Shown one piece after another: positions 24,692 through 32,927 of a stretch of DNA of 64,000 bases. Every line of letters begins with the position of its first letter. Positions within the stretch are counted from its first letter, which is position 1. The position numbers were made by a program, and so were the translations under genes. Under the pieces are notes generated by a model, which was given only the letters and a program-made list of their open reading frames with translations, was not told the DNA's origin and searched no databases. Source of the DNA: CAVWSM01 sp963757805 (GTDB lineage Bacteria > Actinomycetota > Actinomycetes > Jiangellales > Jiangellaceae); the NCBI GenBank assembly GCA_963757805.1, contig CAVWSM010000001.1, positions 83,842 to 147,841 of the forward strand, in the 5' to 3' direction.

Positions 24692-25909
24692 TCAGTCGAT
24701 CGTGGTGCGGGACCCCGCCCCGGGCAAGCGGTCGGCTCTGCGCAAGCTCGCCGACATCTCGTGGACGACCTGGGCCATGGCGCCCGCCGAGTGACCGCTG
24801 ACGAACGCGTCGATGTGCGGCAGCGCCGCATGCATACCGCCGGCCAGCGGCTCGAAGCCGGGGGCGGCAGATCGCGGGTTTGCCCAGACGATCCGGTGGG
24901 CACGCCCGGCGAGGTCGGCCATCTGCCGCCCCAGCTGTGCGGGGTCGTCGCGCTCCCAACCGTCCGAGACGATCAGTACGACCGCACCGTGCGCCATGCC
25001 GCGTCGGCCATAGCCGTCCATGAACGCACGCAGCGCCAGGCCGATCCGCGTCCCTCCTGACCAGTCGGGCATGAGTGTGGCCGCGTGCGCGAGTGCGCGG
25101 TCGGGGTCGGAGTGGCGCAGCGCGCGGGTCAGCCGGGTGAGCCGCGTACTGAACACGAATACCTCGGCCCGGGCCCGGGTCGCCGCCCCCCAGAGCAGGT
25201 GCAGGTAGGCACGGGCGTACGGCTCCATCGACCCGGAGATGTCGAGGATGGCAACCAGGCGACGCGGCTTGCGCTTGCGGGAGCGGCGGACCGGGGCGAC
25301 GGGATCCCCAGCAGAACGGATGCTGTGCCGCAGAGAGGCCCGTACGTCCAGGCGGTCGCCACGGGGATGCCGGCGCCGTCGCCGTGACATCCGCAGGGGT
25401 GGCTCGACCGTGAGCAGCTGCAGCAAGGGGGCAAGCTCGGCAAGCTCGTCGGTAGTCAGCCGCGCGAAGTCGATATCCGTCAGCCGCTCGTCGGGGCTGG
25501 CCAGGGTCGGGATCGGTCGAGCGTCCTCGTCGTCGTCCCCGTCGCCCTCGCTCGCCTCGAACCTCGCCCCTGACCTAGCAGCGGACTCGTCCTCAAACGC
25601 GTCGCGAACGACCTCAGGCACGTGCGGAGGAACCTCGTTCGAGTCGCCGCGCGACTCCGCGTCGTCCGCCATGCCGCGGAACACGAGCGCGAAGATTGCG
25701 TCGAAGACTGGTACGTCTGCGTGCGAGCGCAGCAAGCTGACCCGCGCACACCAGTACAGCTCGTCGACGGTGCGTGGCACGCCCAGCTCTACAAGCTGCG
25801 CCAGGCGAACTGTCTGGTCGGGGGAGACGGCCACGCCCGATGCGTGCAACCGGTCGCTGAAGCGGGCGAGCAGGGTTGCAGTGTCGGCCCTGCGCTCTTC
25901 TGGGGTCAT
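24692..25909 (-). CDS. coxE: VWA-domain protein CoxE
   Basis: 405-aa protein. The N-terminal half is a helical and acidic linker region (GDGDDDED). The C-terminal half is a von Willebrand A domain with the metal-ion-dependent adhesion site DISGSM, a T-containing loop (DWSGGTRIG) and SDGWERDD. CoxE acts with the MoxR ATPase CoxD in maturation of the CO dehydrogenase Mo-Cu centre. The start overlaps the coxD stop by four bases (ATGA). Position after coxM-S-L and coxD matches the canonical coxMSLDEF order. Confidence 0.9.
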   Translation of the reverse strand: MTPEERRADTATLLARFSDRLHASGVAVSPDQTVRLAQLVELGVPRTVDELYWCARVSLLRSHADVPVFDAIFALVFRGMADDAESRGDSNEVPPHVPEVVRDAFEDESAARSGARFEASEGDGDDDEDARPIPTLASPDERLTDIDFARLTTDELAELAPLLQLLTVEPPLRMSRRRRRHPRGDRLDVRASLRHSIRSAGDPVAPVRRSRKRKPRRLVAILDISGSMEPYARAYLHLLWGAATRARAEVFVFSTRLTRLTRALRHSDPDRALAHAATLMPDWSGGTRIGLALRAFMDGYGRRGMAHGAVVLIVSDGWERDDPAQLGRQMADLAGRAHRIVWANPRSAAPGFEPLAGGMHAALPHIDAFVSGHSAGAMAQVVHEMSASLRRADRLPGAGSRTTID

Positions 25910-26796
25910 TCGTCGGCGAGGTTTGTAGCCCGGACGAGTTGCTGGTCGTCGACGTACTTCAGCACCGAGCCCAGCGTCCGATCGATGGCAGCGCGGTCGA
26001 CTGTGCGGATGCCTAGTAGTTCGAGCGCGGCCACCCAGTCGATCGTCTCGGCAATGCCGGGCGGCTTCTGCAGGTCGAGCGCCCGGAACCGTTCGACTGC
26101 GCGGGCGGCCTGGTCCGCGACCAGCGTGGAGCTGCCCGGCACGCGGCGGCGGACGATCTCGGCAGCCCGCGCGGCGGGTGGGTAGTCGATCCAGTGGAAC
26201 AGGCAGCGTCGCTTGAGCGCGTCGTGCAGCTCACGCGTGCGGTTGGACGTGAGCACCACGATGGGGCGGTGCGTCGCACGTACGGTGCCGATCTCCGGGA
26301 TTGTCACGGCACCCTCGCCGAGCAGCTCCAGCAGGAACGCCTCGAAGTCGTCATCGGCGCGGTCGACCTCGTCGATCAGGAGCACCGCCGGCCGCGGACC
26401 GGAGTGGCGCAGCGCGGCCAGCAGTGGCCGCTCGATGAGGAAGTCCTCGCCGAACAACGCATCCTCGGCGAGATCGGTGCCGCGCGCCTCGGCCAGCCTG
26501 ATCGCGAGCAGCTGTCGGGGGTAGTTCCACTCGTACAGCGCCTCTGCGATGTCAATTCCCTCGTAGCACTGCAGCCGTACGAGCGGGGTGTCGAGCACGG
26601 CGGCCAGCGCCTTCGCAGCCTCTGTCTTGCCGACGCCGGGCTCACCCTCGATCAGCACGGGCTGGGCGAGCCGCGCCGCGCAGTACAACGCGGTGACCGT
26701 GCCGTCGTCGGCGAGGTAGTTGACCGAGTCGAGGGCGGCGCTCAGCGTCTCGAGGTCGGGCAGCAGCTCCGCGACGCTCGACGTGCTGTCAGTCAC
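25906..26796 (-). CDS. coxD: MoxR-type AAA+ ATPase CoxD
   Basis: 296-aa AAA+ ATPase. Walker A is GEPGVGKTEAA, Walker B is AVLLIDEVDRAD, and sensor I is in VLTSNRTRELHDALKRRC. In Oligotropha-type systems CoxD is a membrane-associated chaperone-like ATPase needed to insert sulfur and copper into the CoxL active site. GTG 26796 overlaps the stop of the XdhC-YHS gene (GTGA). A longer upstream frame reads into that gene and lacks similarity. Confidence 0.9.
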   Translation of the reverse strand: MTDSTSSVAELLPDLETLSAALDSVNYLADDGTVTALYCAARLAQPVLIEGEPGVGKTEAAKALAAVLDTPLVRLQCYEGIDIAEALYEWNYPRQLLAIRLAEARGTDLAEDALFGEDFLIERPLLAALRHSGPRPAVLLIDEVDRADDDFEAFLLELLGEGAVTIPEIGTVRATHRPIVVLTSNRTRELHDALKRRCLFHWIDYPPAARAAEIVRRRVPGSSTLVADQAARAVERFRALDLQKPPGIAETIDWVAALELLGIRTVDRAAIDRTLGSVLKYVDDQQLVRATNLADE

Positions 26797-27707
26797 GATG
26801 CGTAGGCCATCGGGTTGTCGAGGTAGGCGTTGCGGCAGCCGGTGCCGCAGAAGTAGACGACTCCGGCGGCTGTCTCCACGTGTGGCGACGCGTCCACGGC
26901 CGCCACCGTCATGCCGCACACCGGGTCGAGCGCTGTGGCGACCTCTCGCGCAGTTGTCGGCGGCTCGGCGGTCTGCGGCTGGCCCTCGCGCAGAACACTG
27001 ACGATCTCGGCGAGGATGGACAGCGCGACCTCGGGAGCGGTGCGAGCTCCGATGTCGAGGCCGGCTGGTGTGCGCACCCTGGCCCGCTGCGACTCTTCGA
27101 CAGACAACGCGTCAAGCACAGCCGGGCCACGGCGACGGCTCGCGACGAGGCCGACGTACGGGACATCAGCGCGCAGCGCCGCCTCCAGCACCGGCACTTC
27201 GTCGTTGCCATGTGAGGCCACGACGACGGCCTGCAGACCGGCCGTCGGCAAGTCGTCCAGCTTGTCGAGGGCCAACACCTGGTAGCCGAACATCCGGTGC
27301 GCCCGCAGCAGCGCCGTGGCGATCGGCGCGTGCCCGAACACTCCCACGACCGGTAGTGGTACGGCGGGCTCCAGAAAGATGTCCAACGTGCCCCCCGACA
27401 GGCAGGGGTTGTGCACGGTGACGACCCCGTCGGCATCGACGTCGGTCGACTCCGCAAGCGCCGGCGTGATGCGGACGAGCCGGGGTTCGGCAGTGGCGAG
27501 CACCTCGAGCGCCTGCACGCGCACCGTGGACTCGGCGCAGTCGCCGCCGACGAAGCCCTCGATCTTGCCGTCGGCGAGAACGAGGGCTGCGTCGCCGGGC
27601 TTGGCGCTTGTCGGCCGCTCGGCGCGGACGACCGTGGCCCAGACGAACGGCGTGCCGGCAGCGGTGAGCGTGGCAGCCTGTCCTGCCAGCTCGGGGCGCG
27701 CCGCCAT
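26793..27707 (-). CDS. XdhC/CoxI-family maturation factor fused to a YHS domain
   Basis: 304-aa protein in the position of coxF. The N-terminal XdhC_CoxI segment contains AALVLADGKIEGFVGGDCAE and the Rossmann-like C-terminal segment contains VVGVFGHAPIATALLRA and YVGLVASRRRGPAVLDAL, ending GLDIGARTAPEVALSILAEIV. XdhC proteins bind and sulfurate the molybdenum cofactor. Residues about 260-304 form a YHS domain (DPVCGMTV...VYFCGTGCRNAYLDNP) whose Cys residues could bind metal. ATG 27707 has GAGGA upstream; GTG 27710 is also possible. A strong hairpin separates it from coxL. Confidence 0.87.
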   Translation of the reverse strand: MAARPELAGQAATLTAAGTPFVWATVVRAERPTSAKPGDAALVLADGKIEGFVGGDCAESTVRVQALEVLATAEPRLVRITPALAESTDVDADGVVTVHNPCLSGGTLDIFLEPAVPLPVVGVFGHAPIATALLRAHRMFGYQVLALDKLDDLPTAGLQAVVVASHGNDEVPVLEAALRADVPYVGLVASRRRGPAVLDALSVEESQRARVRTPAGLDIGARTAPEVALSILAEIVSVLREGQPQTAEPPTTAREVATALDPVCGMTVAAVDASPHVETAAGVVYFCGTGCRNAYLDNPMAYAS

Positions 27708-27735
27708 CACGTAATCCTCACACCACCAGGCTTTG

Positions 27736-27797
27736 CCCCGCACCACCAGGGCTGCAAGCCTGGCGGTGCGGGGGAGAACCTGCTTAACGTGGTCATT
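27736..27797. repeat. REP-like hairpin inside the cox operon, copy 2
   Basis: CCCCGCACCACCAGG (27736-27750) and CCTGGCGGTGCGGGG (27759-27773) form a 15-bp stem with one mismatch. The following GAGAACCTGCTTAACGTGGTCATTC overlaps the coxL stop. The right half matches copy 1 at 16204-16247 at about four of five positions. It lies on the transcript between coxL and the maturation genes. Confidence 0.72.
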
Positions 27798-30174
27798 CGT
27801 CCGTGATGGCCAGATCGGTGCGGAACGGCCGGCCCTGGATCGTGCGCCACACCTGTGCCGGCGTGAACGGCATGTCGGCGTGCCGGACTCCGTACGGCTT
27901 GAGCGCATCGAGTACAGCGTTGACCACGGCGGCCGGGGACCCAACCGTCGCCGACTCGCCGACTCCCTTGGCGCCGATCGGGTGGTGCGGCGACGGGGTG
28001 ACTGTCTCGCCCAGCTCCCAGCTTGGACACTCCATGGCGGTCGGCAGCTGGTAGTCCATGAACGAGCCGCCTAGATGGTTTCCATCCTCGTCGAACGCGA
28101 TGACCTCCATGAGCGCCATGCCGATGCCGTCGGCCAGGCCGCCGTGGATCTGCCCTTCGACGATCATCGGGTTGATGCGCGGGCCGCAGTCGTCGACCGC
28201 GATGAACCGGCGCACCTTGACCTCGCCCGTGCCCGGGTCGACATCGACGACGCAGATGTAGGCGCCGAACGGGTAGGTCAGGTTGGGCGGGTCGTAGACG
28301 CAGGCTGCATCCAGGTGCCCCTCAACGCCCTCGGGCAGCTCCAGCGGCCCATGCGCGGCCAGGGCCACCTCCTGGATGGTCTTGGACACCGACGGGTCGC
28401 CCTTGACCGAGAACGTGCCGCGTCCGACCTCGATGTCGTCAGGTGAGACCTCCATCATCGCCGCGGCGATGACCTTGGCCTTGTCGACGACGCGCTTCGA
28501 CGCGACGGCGACCGCAGCACCGGACACCGGGGTGGAGCGGCTGCCGTAGGTGCCCAGCCCGAATGGCGTGTTGTCGGTGTCGCCATGCACCACGTCGATG
28601 TCGTCTGAGGGGATGCCGGTCAGCTCGGACACGATCTGGGCGAACGTCGTCTCGTGCCCTTGGCCTTGCGACTGCACCGACAGTCGTACGACCGCCTTGC
28701 CAGTCGGGTGCACGCGGACCTCGGCGCCGTCGGCCATGCCGAGCCCGAGGATGTCCATGTGCTTGCGCGGCCCGGCCCCGACGCCCTCGGTGAAGAAGCT
28801 GAGCCCAATCCCCATGAGCTCGCCGCGCTGGCGTTTCGCCGCCTGCTCACGACGGAGCTCGTCGTAGCCGGCGATCTCCATGGCCTTCCGCAGCGCGCGC
28901 GGGTAGTCGCCGGAGTCGTACTCCCATCCCGTTGGTGTCTTGTAGGGGAACTGCTCGGGCTTGAGGAGGTTCTTCATGCGCAGCTCGGCGGGATCCATGT
29001 CGAGCTCGTGCGCAAGACAGTCGACGATGCGCTCGACCGCATAGGCCGCTTCAGTGATGCGGAACGAGCAGGCGTAGGCAACTCCGCCGGGCGCCTTGTT
29101 GGTGTAGACGCCGGTGACCGCGCAGTGCGCCGCCGGGTAGTCGTAGCTGCCGGTGAAGATGTGGAAGAAGCCGGCTGGGAACTTGGTCGGCTGGGCCGTG
29201 TTGTTGAACGCCCCATGGTCGGCGAGGACATTGACCCGCATCGCGAGGATCTTGCCCTCGCGCGTCGCCGCGATCTCCGTGTGCATGTGGTAGTCACGGG
29301 CGAACGACGTCGACATGAGGTTCTCGGCGCGGTCCTCGACCCACTTGACCGGCTTGCCGGTGACGATCGAGCCCACAACGGCCAGGACGTAGCCGGGGTA
29401 GATGCCGACCTTGTTGCCGAACCCGCCACCGATGTCGGGGCTGATGACGCGGATCTTGTGCTCCGGCAGACCGGCGACGATCGCATAGAGCGTGCGGTGC
29501 GCGTGCGGCGCCTGGGTGTTGCAGTAGATGGTGAGCTTGCCGGTCACCTTGTCCATGTCAGCGATCGCGCCGCACGTCTCCAGTGGAGCGGGATGTACGC
29601 GCGGATAGAGGATGTCCTCGGAGACGACGACCTCGGCGGACGCAAACGCGGCGTCGGTGGCGGCCTTGTCGCCCGCTTCCCAGTCGAAGATGTGGTTGTC
29701 GGCCTTGCCCTCGATGTCGTCGCGGATCACCGGCGCACCTGGGTCGAGTGCCTTGCGGGCGTCGACTAGTGGAGGGAGCGGCTCATAGTCGACGTCGATG
29801 AGCTCGAGTGCGTCACGCGCGGAGTAGCGGTCGTCGGCGATGACGAACGCGACCTCCTGGCCATGGAACCGCACCTTGTCAGTGGCGAGCACCGCCACAA
29901 CGTCATGCGACAGTGACGGGATCCACGCCAGGTTGAGCGTTTCCAGGAGCTTGCCTGTGATGACGGCACGAACCTTGGGGTGCGCCTCCGCCGCGGATGT
30001 GTCGATCGAGTTGATGCGGGCATGCGCGTAGGGGCTGCGCAACACGGCACCGTGCAGCATGCCGGGCAGCGCGAAGTCGTCGATATAGTTGCCGCGCCCC
30101 CGCAGGAACCTCGCGTCCTCCTTGCGATGCCGGCGTCCGAAACCGACGGTCGCCTGCTCTTCGACGGCAGTCAT
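27793..30174 (-). CDS. coxL: Aerobic CO dehydrogenase large subunit, form I
   Basis: 793-aa molybdenum hydroxylase catalytic subunit. The form I signature AYxCSFR is present as VAYACSFR, with the Cu-binding Cys at about residue 369. Moco contacts include PDIGGGFGNKVGIYP and QGQGHETTFAQIV, and the proton-transfer Glu is in GAKGVGESATVGSP. Family knowledge: this loop distinguishes true CO dehydrogenases from form II and other hydroxylases, and the enzyme oxidises CO to CO2 feeding quinones. ATG 30174 overlaps the coxS stop; an upstream in-frame extension runs through coxS and is rejected. Confidence 0.95.
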   Translation of the reverse strand: MTAVEEQATVGFGRRHRKEDARFLRGRGNYIDDFALPGMLHGAVLRSPYAHARINSIDTSAAEAHPKVRAVITGKLLETLNLAWIPSLSHDVVAVLATDKVRFHGQEVAFVIADDRYSARDALELIDVDYEPLPPLVDARKALDPGAPVIRDDIEGKADNHIFDWEAGDKAATDAAFASAEVVVSEDILYPRVHPAPLETCGAIADMDKVTGKLTIYCNTQAPHAHRTLYAIVAGLPEHKIRVISPDIGGGFGNKVGIYPGYVLAVVGSIVTGKPVKWVEDRAENLMSTSFARDYHMHTEIAATREGKILAMRVNVLADHGAFNNTAQPTKFPAGFFHIFTGSYDYPAAHCAVTGVYTNKAPGGVAYACSFRITEAAYAVERIVDCLAHELDMDPAELRMKNLLKPEQFPYKTPTGWEYDSGDYPRALRKAMEIAGYDELRREQAAKRQRGELMGIGLSFFTEGVGAGPRKHMDILGLGMADGAEVRVHPTGKAVVRLSVQSQGQGHETTFAQIVSELTGIPSDDIDVVHGDTDNTPFGLGTYGSRSTPVSGAAVAVASKRVVDKAKVIAAAMMEVSPDDIEVGRGTFSVKGDPSVSKTIQEVALAAHGPLELPEGVEGHLDAACVYDPPNLTYPFGAYICVVDVDPGTGEVKVRRFIAVDDCGPRINPMIVEGQIHGGLADGIGMALMEVIAFDEDGNHLGGSFMDYQLPTAMECPSWELGETVTPSPHHPIGAKGVGESATVGSPAAVVNAVLDALKPYGVRHADMPFTPAQVWRTIQGRPFRTDLAITDE

Positions 30175-30671
30175 GACGAGCTCACCTCCGCGTCGACAGC
30201 AGCGGGTGCGGCGGCGGGGTGCTCGGCCGCCCAGCGGATCGCACGTACGATGTTTTCGTAGCCGGTGCAGCGGCACAGGTTGCCCGAGATCGCCTCGCGG
30301 ATCTCGTCGTCGCTCGGGTGCGGGTTGTCGTCGAGCAGCCGGCGGGCGGTGAGCATCATGCCGGGAGTGCAGAAGCCGCACTGCAGGCCGTGCTCGGTCA
30401 TGAAGCCTTGCTGGATGGGGTCGAGCTCGCCGTCACGCTCCAGCCCTTCGACTGTCAGCACCTCGTGGCCGTCTGCCATCGCGGCCAGAACGGTGCAGCT
30501 CTTGGCGGGCACTCCGTCGAGCTGGACGACGCACACGCCACAGTTGGACGTGTCGCAGCCCCAGTGTGTGCCGGTCAGCCCGAGCTCGTCGCGCAGGAAG
30601 TGGACGAGCAGCAGCCGCGGCTCGATGTCACGGGTGTAGGTCGTGCCGTTAACGGTGACCGAGACCTGCAT
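30171..30671 (-). CDS. coxS: CO dehydrogenase small subunit (two 2Fe-2S clusters)
   Basis: 166-aa iron-sulfur subunit. The plant-ferredoxin-like cluster is bound by GCDTSNCGVC plus the Cys in AKSCTVLA; the all-helical C-terminal domain has CGFCTPGM and CRCTGYENIVRAI. It passes electrons from the Mo-Cu site in CoxL to FAD in CoxM. It lies three bases after coxM and overlaps coxL by four bases, giving the standard M-S-L order. Confidence 0.95.
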   Translation of the reverse strand: MQVSVTVNGTTYTRDIEPRLLLVHFLRDELGLTGTHWGCDTSNCGVCVVQLDGVPAKSCTVLAAMADGHEVLTVEGLERDGELDPIQQGFMTEHGLQCGFCTPGMMLTARRLLDDNPHPSDDEIREAISGNLCRCTGYENIVRAIRWAAEHPAAAPAAVDAEVSSS

Positions 30672-30674
30672 CGT

Positions 30675-31550
30675 TCACGCCTCCTGTCCGCGGCTGCGGG
30701 CGATGGCCGTACGCAGCGCTCGCTTGACCAACTCTCCCGCAAGTGCGCGCTTGTAGTCAGCCGGCCCACGCTGGTCGGTGTATGGCTCGCACTCGGCGGA
30801 GGCTGTCTCCGCGGCCAGCTCGAGTGTCTCGTCGTCGGCGACGCGTCCGCGGACGGCGTCCTCGGTCTGCGGCGCCACCGAGTGCGGTGCTCCCACGGCG
30901 GCCAGGCCGATGCCGAGCTCGCTGATCGTGTCGCCGTCCAGCCAGACAACTGCGCCCGCGGCCGCGACCGCGTAGTCGCCGGCTCGCCGTTCGACCTTGG
31001 TGTAGGCGCTGCCGGCTCCGGCTCGGATCGGGATCCGGATCTCCGTGACGATCTCGGCCGGGCCGGCAACCGTCTCGAAGGGCCCGGTCTGGAACTCCCG
31101 TACGGGCACAACGCGCTCGCCACCGGAGCCGCGGATCACGACATCTGCGCGCAGCGCGCCGAGCACCGCCGACATGTCCTCGGCAGGGTCGGCGTGGCAG
31201 ATCGACCCGCCGATGGTGCCGCGGTTACGGACAACGGGGTCGGCGATGACCCGCTCCGCGTCGTGGAGGATGCGGTAGTGCTCGCCGACGACGGGCGACG
31301 CGAGCACGTCGGCATGCCGTGTCATGGCGCCGATGTGCAGGATCCCGCCCTCGACCCAGATGCGCTGCAGATCGGTGAGCTCGTTGATGTCGATCAGCAC
31401 TTCAGGCGAGGCCAGCCGCAGTCTCATCATCGGCAGCAGGCTGTGCCCGCCAGCGATCAGCCGGGCTTCGTCGCCGTGCTCTTCAAGCAGCGCGATCGCA
31501 TTGTCGATGCTCGTCGCGCGCTCGTACTCAAACGGGGGCGGCAGCTGCAT
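30675..31550 (-). CDS. coxM: CO dehydrogenase medium subunit (FAD)
   Basis: 291-aa flavin subunit. The two FAD pyrophosphate motifs are AGGHSLLP and TIGGSICHADPAED, both canonical for CoxM. The C-terminal cluster-contacting domain ends ADYKRALAGELVKRALRTAI. It delivers electrons to the quinone pool. ATG 31550 shares its A with the stop of the upstream ABM gene (TGATG), so translation is coupled; GTG 31553 is an alternative start. Confidence 0.94.
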   Translation of the reverse strand: MQLPPPFEYERATSIDNAIALLEEHGDEARLIAGGHSLLPMMRLRLASPEVLIDINELTDLQRIWVEGGILHIGAMTRHADVLASPVVGEHYRILHDAERVIADPVVRNRGTIGGSICHADPAEDMSAVLGALRADVVIRGSGGERVVPVREFQTGPFETVAGPAEIVTEIRIPIRAGAGSAYTKVERRAGDYAVAAAGAVVWLDGDTISELGIGLAAVGAPHSVAPQTEDAVRGRVADDETLELAAETASAECEPYTDQRGPADYKRALAGELVKRALRTAIARSRGQEA

Positions 31551-31846
31551 CACTTCACCGCCACGACGTCGACGGTGCGGATGTCTGGTGCCTTGGCCAG
31601 CAGGTCGTCGGCGACCTTTCCCAACGCGGCCGGGATCTGACCGCCGAGGTGCGCCTCCCGCCCCGCTTCATCGTCGAAGGTGTCGAAGATGCCGTACTGG
31701 GTGTCGCTGATCTTGAATGCGTACCAAGTCACTGTGCCGGGCTCGGCCGCGGCGAGTTCTCGTCCGCTTTCGAGAAAGGCGCCAAGTTCGGGCCCTTTGT
31801 CCGGCTTTGCGTCGAGTAGTGCAAGCACTCCAAATGTCGGGCTCAT
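31550..31846 (-). CDS. ABM-domain (antibiotic biosynthesis monooxygenase-like) small protein
   Basis: 98-aa dimeric alpha+beta barrel protein: FGVLALLDAKPDKGPELGAFL, GTVTWYAFKISDTQYGIFDTFDDEAGREAHLGG. This matches ABM/quinol monooxygenase-like proteins. It is the first gene of the form I cox operon, starting at ATG 31846 after GAGGGAG and overlapping coxM. Its function there is unknown; the fold would fit a quinol or small aromatic ligand. Confidence 0.82.
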   Translation of the reverse strand: MSPTFGVLALLDAKPDKGPELGAFLESGRELAAAEPGTVTWYAFKISDTQYGIFDTFDDEAGREAHLGGQIPAALGKVADDLLAKAPDIRTVDVVAVK

Positions 31847-31937
31847 ATGGACACTCCCTCCCGGATGAGTCCACCGTAGGAAATCGGGAGCCTGGACGGC
31901 TAGTGGCGGACCCGCCACGTTGGGTACCGTTTCCGAC
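31847..31937. promoter_or_regulatory. 91-bp divergent promoter region between the two CODH-type clusters
   Basis: This short gap must hold the promoters for the minus-strand form I operon and the plus-strand regulator/form II cluster. A 16-bp near-perfect palindrome GTGGCGGACCCGCCAC lies at 31903-31918, about 20 bases before the regulator start, and is a candidate operator for that protein or another factor. Confidence 0.55.
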
Positions 31938-32927
31938 GTGGAGGTCGCGGTCCTCGCAGTGGATGGCTGCTTCGACTCCGGACTGTCGGCGGTCGTCGAC
32001 GTTCTTTCGACGGCAAATGCTTTGCGGCCTGACGTGCCCGCACCACCGCCGGAGTTCACCGTCACGATCGTCGGCCTGGCGGACCGCGTACGCACTGGCA
32101 ACGGTCTGCTCGTCGAAACCATGCCGGCTGGCCGTGGGACGCACCGACCCGACCTGCTCGTGATGCCAGCACTGGGGCTGAAGAGCTCCGACGAAATCAT
32201 CGAGACGGTGCGCGACCACCCGGCGCTCGAGCTCATCCGCGATGTGCGCGCGCATGGCTCGGAGCTGGCCGGCGCCTGCACGGGCACTTTCTTCCTGGCC
32301 GAGTCCGGTGTGCTCGACGGGCTGCTGGCCACGACCACGTGGTGGCTGGGTCCGGTGTTCCGTGGCCGCTACCCGGCCGTGATCCTGGACGAGACCCGCA
32401 CTCTGGCCCGCGACTCGCGAGTGACCACCGCCGGAGCCGCGTTCGCCCATATCGACCTGGCCCTGTCGATCGTGCAACGCCGCAGCCCGACCTTGGCGGA
32501 GCTCACCGCCCGCTACCTCGTCACGGGTGACCGACCGTCGCAGTCGGCCTTCGCGGTGCCGGCGCTGCTCGCCCAGGCCGATCCCACGATGGCGGCGTTC
32601 GAGCGGTGGGTGCGCAAGCGGCTCACCCAGCCTCTGCAGATTTCCGCGGCGGCGCGTGACCTCGGCATCAGCGAGCGGACTTTGCAGCGGACGACCTCGT
32701 CGGTGGTGGGCATGAGCCCGCTCGACTTCGTGCACGAGGTGCGGCTGGACGAGGCGACCTACCTGCTGCGCAACTCCTCGATGTCGGCCAACGCGGTCGC
32801 GGCGGCGGTCGGCTACCGCAATGCCGGTACCCTCCGCGCGCTCGTACGCAAACGGCGCAACAGCACGCTTCGGGCACTGCGTGCCCGGCGACCGACAGTC
32901 AGCAACGGCAACGGAGGCGATCGCTGA
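31938..32927 (+). CDS. GlxA-family regulator: DJ-1/PfpI domain plus AraC-type HTH
   Basis: 329-aa transcription factor. Residues about 1-190 form a DJ-1/PfpI amidase-like domain with the nucleophile-elbow region HGSELAGACTGTFFLAESG. The C-terminal 100 residues carry two AraC helix-turn-helix motifs (QISAAARDLGISERTLQRT and SANAVAAAVGYRNAGTLRALVRK). GTG 31938 is the only sensible start. It is coupled to the next gene by TGATG and lies exactly between the two CODH-type clusters. It is therefore the best local candidate to control one or both; the inducer is unknown. Confidence 0.88.
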   Translation: MEVAVLAVDGCFDSGLSAVVDVLSTANALRPDVPAPPPEFTVTIVGLADRVRTGNGLLVETMPAGRGTHRPDLLVMPALGLKSSDEIIETVRDHPALELIRDVRAHGSELAGACTGTFFLAESGVLDGLLATTTWWLGPVFRGRYPAVILDETRTLARDSRVTTAGAAFAHIDLALSIVQRRSPTLAELTARYLVTGDRPSQSAFAVPALLAQADPTMAAFERWVRKRLTQPLQISAAARDLGISERTLQRTTSSVVGMSPLDFVHEVRLDEATYLLRNSSMSANAVAAAVGYRNAGTLRALVRKRRNSTLRALRARRPTVSNGNGGDR

